The notes under the pieces: generated by a model | The model's database searches: none | The model's input: the letters and a program-made list of their open reading frames with translations, nothing else | Told to the model about the DNA's origin: nothing | Shown here: piece after piece, positions 1 through 4,800 of the stretch | Position numbering within the stretch: the first letter of the stretch is position 1 | How the letters are laid out: each line of letters opens with the position of its first letter | Made by a program: the position numbers and the translations under genes | Assembly (NCBI GenBank): GCA_007129695.1 | Contig: SKVA01000298.1 | Span: 1 to 6,599 of the forward strand | Direction: 5' to 3' | From: Spirochaetaceae bacterium | GTDB lineage: Bacteria > Spirochaetota > Spirochaetia > DSM-27196 > SLST01 | Length of the DNA: 6,599 nt

Positions 1-189
1 AGCCTCCCTCCAGTGTCTCCACCTCAGGCGCCTCCCGTCGCAGAACGAGCCGTCCTCGGAGATTCCTCCCCAAGCGGTCTATTCTTTCTTCCCTTCCCTC
101 ATAATGCCAAAGAACAATGGTTCGCCGAGCCTGAGCCCGTCGCACCGTCCGCTTCAGAGCGGACTGACAGTCTACCATCTGGAAGGTAG
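1..189 (+). CDS. Possible C-terminal tail of a gene entering from the left (weak)
   Basis: Frame 1 on the plus strand is open from the window edge for 62 codons and ends at TAG 187-189. The deduced peptide is rich in Pro, Ser and Ala with scattered acidic residues, for example PPVSPPQAPPVAERAV near its start. It matches no family that I recognise. If real, it would be convergent with the HAD gene, leaving 98 bp between the two stops, and the hairpins at 147-196 would straddle its stop codon. Against it: GC3 is only about half, the opposite strand is open over nearly the same span, and a proline-rich peptide is what unselected GC-rich DNA tends to give. Extending the sequence leftward would settle it. 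Confidence 0.2.
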   Translation, partial: SLPPVSPPQAPPVAERAVLGDSSPSGLFFLPFPHNAKEQWFAEPEPVAPSASERTDSLPSGR

Positions 190-196
190 AGTGTCA
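147..196. repeat. Two abutting hairpins
   Basis: The first hairpin, 147-164, has perfect 7-bp arms, GTCCGCT and AGCGGAC, around the loop TCAG. The second begins at the very next base: TGACAGTCTACC (165-176) faces GGTAGAGTGTCA (185-196) across an 8-nt loop, 11 of 12 pairs with one G-G mismatch at 170/191. Neither is followed by a T-run on either strand, so they are not classical intrinsic terminators. They lie about 90 bp beyond the HAD stop and could still act as 3'-end structures for that transcript, or as a leader structure for something reading leftward. Confidence 0.5.
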
Positions 197-197
197 A
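169..197 (-). promoter_or_regulatory. Possible leftward sigma70-type promoter
   Basis: Read on the minus strand there is an exact TTGACA (197-192), a 17-nt spacer and TAGACT (174-169), a 4/6 match to the -10 consensus. It would fire toward the left edge and start near 162, placing the 147-164 hairpin at the very 5' end of the transcript. The weakness is that both boxes lie inside the arms of the 165-196 hairpin, so the match may be a by-product of the inverted repeat. No target gene is visible inside the window. Confidence 0.25.
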
Positions 198-203
198 CGC
201 ATT

Positions 204-265
204 CGGTACGTTTCAGAGCTTCGGCAAGACCCTTCGGTCGCTTGAGCACTCACTGACCCGTACCG
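204..265. repeat. Inverted repeat beyond the HAD stop codon
   Basis: CGGTACG (204-210) is matched by its exact complement CGTACCG (259-265). The enclosed 48 nt contain a smaller hairpin, GACC-CTTC-GGTC (228-239), flanked by CAA and TTG with a two-base bulge. The position, 22 bp past the HAD stop on the minus strand, suits a transcript 3'-end structure, but there is no T-tract to call it a terminator. Confidence 0.35.
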
Positions 266-287
266 GCGAGAGCGGAATATAGCGTCG

Positions 288-1118
288 CTACCGAGGGTCG
301 TCAAGGCCGTTCGAGTCGTTTTTCCGACGAAGAGCAAGAAGGTGGGCGATCGCCTCGCAGAATCCGTCGGCAGACCGTTCGCGCGTCACGAACGCGGGTA
401 ACGACCGCAGGACGGATGCGAAATCGACGATGTTCGCGACCCCGACCGACACCGCGAACCGCGCGAACATCGGCTCGTCGTTCGGCGAGTCGCCGCAATA
501 CAGCACACGCTCGTTCGCGCCGTGATCGTTGATGTCCAGGTCGAACCACTCGCCGAGCAGGTAAGCTGCCATCGATCGTTTGTCGTAGTCGCCGAACCAC
601 GCGTTTACATGGATGCTGCTCACCTTCGCGTGGGCACCGGCGGCCTGAAACACCTCGCGGATCCGGTCGGCATCGTCGTAGCCGAGCAACGGGGGTTCCT
701 CGCGAAAGTCGACGGCGATGTCGTAAACGCGCGAAAACTGGTCCTTGGCTGCCCTGCATCCGGGCACGGCTCGGTACGCCTCAGACGCGATTCGCTCGAG
801 CCGTTCCCGGCTGGCCCCAGGCTCGGGAGCCATCGGATGGCGAACGATGACCTGGTGCTCACCGTCCATCAGGAACGCACACGCTCCGTTCTCACCGATA
901 ACCGCGGCGACGGGCCATTGACGCGAAATCAGGTCGCACCAGCCCGCGGGACGTCCCGTGACAGGGATGACGTTGATGCCGGAGTCGTAGAGATCCCACA
1001 GCGCGCGGTACGCAGCCGCGGGCAGTTTGCCGCCGATCGTGATCGTATCGTCGATGTCGGTCAGAACGAAGTCGATCCGTCGAGCTGCGTCGGAGGAGAG
1101 CTCAGCGATCGGCACCAT
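288..1118 (-). CDS. HAD-superfamily (HAD-IIB-type) phosphatase
   Basis: The 276-residue product carries all four HAD motifs. Motif I is TDIDDT with catalytic aspartates D21 and D23. Motif II is VTGRP (T54). Motif III is K180 in DYDKRS. Motif IV is CGDSPNDEPM (208-217) with the metal-binding acidic pair. The roughly 95-residue block between motifs II and III is a C2-type cap, as in the IIB class (Cof, sucrose-phosphate and mannosyl-3-phosphoglycerate phosphatases). It is therefore a cytoplasmic Mg-dependent phosphomonoesterase; the substrate is not readable from sequence. I chose the ATG at 1118-1116 because it leaves a normal ~20-residue lead to motif I. An upstream in-frame ATG at 1193 lies deep inside pgsA and adds a Cys/Arg/Ser-rich stretch unlike the family. 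The start overlaps the end of pgsA by 17 bp and no strong ribosome site is visible, which suggests translational coupling. Being next to pgsA makes a phospholipid-linked substrate such as phosphatidylglycerophosphate possible, but this is inference; a sugar-phosphate substrate is the family default. Confidence 0.88.
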   Translation of the reverse strand: MVPIAELSSDAARRIDFVLTDIDDTITIGGKLPAAAYRALWDLYDSGINVIPVTGRPAGWCDLISRQWPVAAVIGENGACAFLMDGEHQVIVRHPMAPEPGASRERLERIASEAYRAVPGCRAAKDQFSRVYDIAVDFREEPPLLGYDDADRIREVFQAAGAHAKVSSIHVNAWFGDYDKRSMAAYLLGEWFDLDINDHGANERVLYCGDSPNDEPMFARFAVSVGVANIVDFASVLRSLPAFVTRERSADGFCEAIAHLLALRRKNDSNGLDDPR

Positions 1119-1719
1119 CGGTCGCTCTGCGTCGCTCGCGGACGAACAACGTGAAGTACTGCATAAACGATCCGACCGCCAGCAATGCGGCACCGGCGAG
1201 CAACGCGGTGAACGCCACGTTCACCCACGGCGCATCCCGCCACGCGGCGGTCACTGCGCCTGCTTGCCGAAGCGAGTCCACGCTGAACAGCAACAGGCCG
1301 GTCGCTGCCGCGACCGCGTACAGCCAGGTCTTCAGTTTCCCGGCGAGTCGCGCACCGAGCGCGGTTCCGGTGCGGTAGAGCAACATCCGGATGAGGATTA
1401 TCCCGAACTCGCGGTAGAGCAGCACCAGCAGGAACCAGAGTGGAACCAGACCGCCGCTCATCAGGCACGCGAAGTAGGTAACCTTCGACACTACGTCGGC
1501 AAACGGATCGAGGATCTTGCCGATATCGCTCACGGTGTTCTGCGACCGGGCGACCGCACCATCAAGGACGTCGCTCAGTTCGATCAGCGAGTAGATCACC
1601 CAGAGCGTCGCGACCCCGGCTACAGCGAACGACGGGTACGCCCCGGTCAGCCAGAATACGACCGCAAAGAGCGGCGACATAACGAAGCGCGACGATGTCA
1701 GTAGATTCGCGGTACCCAT
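1102..1719 (-). CDS. pgsA: CDP-alcohol phosphatidyltransferase, PgsA type
   Basis: This 205-residue integral membrane enzyme has the full CDP-alcohol phosphotransferase signature DGxxARx8GxxxDxxxD: D50, D53, G54, A57, R58, G67, D71 and D75, the aspartates that bind metal and the CDP-lipid. Features of the PgsA subgroup are NLLTSSR at the N-terminus, the loop YREF (102-105) with R111, and GKLKT (127-131). The reaction would be CDP-diacylglycerol plus glycerol-3-phosphate to phosphatidylglycerophosphate and CMP, the committed step to phosphatidylglycerol and cardiolipin. About six hydrophobic segments are visible (roughly 10-28, 31-48, 78-95, 95-115, 131-147, 167-193). I chose the ATG at 1719-1717 because it puts the NLLT motif at residue 5, as is usual. 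The ATG at 1779 would add 20 polar residues and run into the promoter elements. It is divergent from uvrA and overlaps the HAD gene downstream. A different alcohol acceptor (for example inositol phosphate) cannot be excluded, though the C-terminal motifs favour PgsA. Confidence 0.85.
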   Translation of the reverse strand: MGTANLLTSSRFVMSPLFAVVFWLTGAYPSFAVAGVATLWVIYSLIELSDVLDGAVARSQNTVSDIGKILDPFADVVSKVTYFACLMSGGLVPLWFLLVLLYREFGIILIRMLLYRTGTALGARLAGKLKTWLYAVAAATGLLLFSVDSLRQAGAVTAAWRDAPWVNVAFTALLAGAALLAVGSFMQYFTLFVRERRRATDGADR

Positions 1720-1734
1720 GCGTGTCACCCGCGC

Positions 1735-1763
1735 ATGCTCGCAGCTGATCGACACTGTGTCAA
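1735..1763 (-). promoter_or_regulatory. Candidate pgsA promoter
   Basis: On the minus strand an exact TTGACA (1763-1758) is followed after 17 nt by GAGCAT (1740-1735), only a 3/6 match to the -10 consensus. Transcription would begin near 1728, leaving a leader of about 9 nt before the pgsA ATG. The -35 box overlaps the odd palindrome GACACTGTGTC at 1751-1761. The weak -10 makes this tentative. Confidence 0.35.
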
Positions 1764-1772
1764 CCGGTTCGG

Positions 1773-1801
1773 GTGTCATCGACTCTGCTCGCTGATGACA
1801 C
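1773..1801. promoter_or_regulatory. Inverted repeat over the uvrA -35, candidate operator
   Basis: GTGTCATC (1773-1780) and GATGACAC (1794-1801) are exact complements separated by 13 nt. The right arm covers the whole uvrA -35 box (1795-1800), so a dimeric protein bound here would block the promoter. Centre-to-centre spacing of the arms is 21 bp, two helical turns, as expected for a dimer contacting one face. It does not resemble the known LexA boxes CTGT-N8-ACAG or GAAC-N4-GTTC. Part of the match is inherent, since TGACA is also the core of a -35 hexamer. Confidence 0.35.
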
Positions 1802-1823
1802 TCCCACCGGCGATCCGTATATT
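1795..1823 (+). promoter_or_regulatory. uvrA promoter, near-leaderless layout
   Basis: ATGACA (1795-1800, 5/6 to TTGACA), a 17-nt spacer and TATATT (1818-1823, 5/6 to TATAAT) make a good sigma70-type promoter. The start of transcription would fall near 1830, about five bases before the uvrA ATG at 1835, so the message would have almost no leader. This fits the absence of a convincing Shine-Dalgarno sequence before that ATG. Confidence 0.55.
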
Positions 1824-1834
1824 TCGCGGGCACG

Positions 1835-4800
1835 ATGGGACGCAGCAGGGCGCGACGCGCCACCCACACGTCGATCCGCGTAGTCGGAGCTCGACAGAAC
1901 AACCTGAACGGCTTGAACATCGACATACCGCTCAACCGGTTCACCGTGATCACCGGTGTGAGCGGGAGCGGCAAGTCGTCGCTCGCGTTCGATACGCTCT
2001 ACTCCGAGGGGCAGCGCCTCTACGTGGAGACCTTCAGCGCGTACACGCGCCAGTTTCTGGACCGGATGGACAAGCCGGCAGTCGACCGGATCGAGGGTAT
2101 CCCGCCCGCGGTCGCGATCGACCAGACAAACCCGGTCCGCACGAGTCGATCCACCGTCGGTACGATGACCGAGATCAACGACCATCTGAAGCTGCTCTAC
2201 GCGCGCGGCGCGCGGCTGCTCTGCTCCGGGTGCGGCAAACTTGTCAGGCGCGATACTCCCGATTCCGTGGCCGACGCGCTCTTCGCGCGGCAGCCGCAGG
2301 CCCGACGACCCGTCGTACGACCCGTCGTACGACTCGTCGTCACCTTCCCGGTCAACGTCGGCGAACAGGTGTCCGATGTCGATCTGGACGAGCTCGTTCG
2401 TGGGCAGGGGTTTCGCGGAGTCCACTCACGGATCGCAGCGACCGCGTACATCATCCAGGACCGGATCGCAACCGACTTAGTCGCATCCGCCGCCGGCGCT
2501 CCGGCTCCCCGCGAGCGGCTGGTCGAGGCGCTCGAGCGCGCGTTCGATTCCGGTCACGGCCGGGTCGTGGTCTGGGACGCGACCGATGGCGACCGACCCG
2601 ATCGCTTCATGTTCTCATCGGACCTGCACTGCGCCGACTGCGACATCCACTACCGCGACCCGGTCGCGAATCTCTTTTCGTTCAACTCTCCGCTCGGCGC
2701 GTGCGATCGGTGCCGCGGCTTCGGTCGCGTGATCGACATCGACTACGGGCTCGTGATCCCCGATGGAACGAAGACGCTCCTCGGTGGTGCGGTCAAGCCG
2801 TGGCAGAGCAAGAGCTACGACGAGTGCCAACGCGACCTCCTGGCGTTCGCCAGGAAGCGCGGCATCAGGGTCAACGTTCCGTGGTCGGAACTGACGCCGG
2901 ACGAACGCGAGTGGGTTCTCGAGGGCGTGGGCGACTGGGAGGACGGGCACTGGTACGGCGTGCGGCGGTTCTTCGACTGGCTCGAGGGTCGCAGCTACAA
3001 GATGCACATCCGCGTGCTGCTCTCCCGCTACCGCGCGTACCGTGAGTGTCCCGCGTGCGACGGCGCCCGCCTGAAGCCCGAAGCGCTCCAGTGGCGAATC
3101 GGTCCCGACGACGGAATGACGATTCGCGATGTGATGCAACAGCCGCTCGACTCGCTCGCGGAGTTCTTCGCGGGCGCCTCCTTTCGCGACGTCGACGACG
3201 CGGTGCGCAGCGTCGTCGACGAGATCCGGCGCCGGCTGGGCTACCTGAACGAGGTCGGGCTGGGCTACCTCAACCTGGACCGCCAGTCGCGAACGCTGAG
3301 CGGCGGAGAGGTGCAGCGAGTCAACCTGACGACCGCGCTCGGCACCGCGCTCGTGAACACGCTTTTTGTGCTCGACGAGCCGAGTATCGGTCTGCACCCA
3401 CGCGACGTCGGCCGGCTGGTTGGCGTGTTGCGGAGGCTGCGCGACTCCGGAAACACGATCGTCGTCGTCGAGCACGACCCCGCGGTGATCCGGGAGGCCG
3501 ATCACGTGATCGATCTGGGTCCGGGCGCCGGCAGCGCGGGGGGATCGCTCGTCTTCGAAGGCTCCCCGGCCACGTTGATGGACAACGAATCGTCGGTCAC
3601 CGGCGCGTATCTGGCGGGAACTCGCTCGGTCGCGGTCGACGCGGGACTGACGAAGGCAGCGACGGACGCGGGGGTCGTAGAGGCTGACGCGGCCGCGCCG
3701 GAACGGGGCACGCTGATCGTACGCGGTGCGCGCGAGCACAACCTGAAAGGTACAGACGTCGCGATTCCGCTCGGGCGATTCGTCGCGCTCACCGGCGTGA
3801 GCGGCAGCGGGAAGAGCACGCTCTTGGACCAGGTACTACACCGCGGCATCCTTCGGCACCTTGGATCCCCGACCGAGGAGCCCGGCGCTCACGACCGGAT
3901 AGAAGGGCTCGACCAGATCGACGAGGTCGTCATGGTCGATCAGTCGTCGATCGGCAAGAGCGCGCGCAGCAACCCGGCGAGCTACGTCGGCGCGTTCGAC
4001 GCGATCCGCGCGCTGTTCGCGTCGAGCGAGGCGGCCAAAGAGCGCGGCATGACCGCCGGAAGCTTCAGCTTCAACTCCGAAAAGGGCCAGTGCCCGACGT
4101 GCAAGGGAAGCGGATTCGAGCACGTCGAAATGCAGTTTCTGAGCGACGTCTATCTACGCTGCCCCGACTGCGACGGCAGCCGCTTTCGCGCGTCCGTGCG
4201 CCAGGTGCGCATCCCGACGCTCGCCGGCCGCCGCGTGTCGATCGCCGATGTGCTCGACCTGACGGTCGACGACGCGATCGCCGCGTTCGCCGATCAGCCG
4301 AAGATCATCCGCGCGCTCGACCCGCTCGTTGGAGTAGGGCTCGGCTACGTGAAGCTCGGGCAGCCGGTGCCGACGCTGAGTGGCGGTGAAGCGCAGCGGC
4401 TGAAGCTCGCGCTCCACCTTGCCGGCGCGTCCGACACGTCGCGCCACGCGCTCTTCCTGTTCGACGAACCGACGACGGGCCTGCACTTCTCCGACATCGC
4501 GCGGCTGCTTTCGGCATTCGCGCGGCTGCGCGACGCGGGTCACAGCCTGATAGTGATCGAGCACAACCTGGACGTGATCGGCGCGGCCGACTGGATCATC
4601 GACCTGGGCCCCGAAGGCGGCGAAGCCGGCGGCCGGATCGTCTTCGAAGGGACGCCGGCCGATCTGGTCCTCAGCGCAACCTCCGGTCGCGCCGGAATTC
4701 AGACCGGCGCGACGGCGATCGCGCTCGCCGCGGCGACCGGCGGCGCGGGTCTGCCCCCAGGCGCGGGCTTGTCCCCAGGCGCGGGCTTGTCCCCAGGCGC

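Larger units (their letters stand above)
1..287. other. Left-edge region without a convincing gene
   Basis: This is the stretch downstream of the leftward HAD gene. It is less GC-rich in feel than the rest of the window and has a pyrimidine-rich tract at about 80-100. I see no tRNA or rRNA signature and no coding frame that I can trust. Two frames are open from the left edge: a plus-strand frame from base 1 to a TAG at 187-189, and a minus-strand frame starting at an ATG at 178-176. They are codon-locked opposites of each other, so at most one can be real. Both have roughly even third-position GC, unlike the strongly GC3-biased genes to the right. Structure in the region comes from inverted repeats at 147-196 and 204-265. 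Confidence 0.6.

Noticed and set aside
147..196. Intrinsic terminator
   Set aside because: The stems are good, but no T-run follows on either strand, so I list them only as hairpins.
522..1704. Plus-strand frames (522-1154 and 1027-1704) opposite the HAD and pgsA genes
   Set aside because: They are antisense to two genes with complete catalytic motifs and show no recognisable domain of their own.
1720..1834. Classical LexA (SOS) box before uvrA
   Set aside because: Neither CTGT-N8-ACAG nor GAAC-N4-GTTC is present. The AACCGGTT palindrome at 1762-1769 has the wrong spacing and flanks.
1720..1974. N-terminal extension of pgsA up to 1974
   Set aside because: The added 85 residues would run antisense through the uvrA start and Walker A region and have no family resemblance. 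NLLTSSR near the N-terminus fixes the start at 1719.
1735..3045. Plus-strand open frame of 436 codons beginning upstream of uvrA
   Set aside because: It is out of frame with uvrA, has an Arg-rich composition and no motif; the UvrA Walker A, zinc and signature motifs over the same bases are in the frame starting at 1835.
2615..3739. Long open frame on the minus strand (374 codons), and similar ones at 4154-5365 and 5390-6586
   Set aside because: All lie antisense to the uvrA frame, which shows conserved ABC motifs throughout. They are Arg/Val/Asp-rich shadows produced by GC-rich codons of the true gene.
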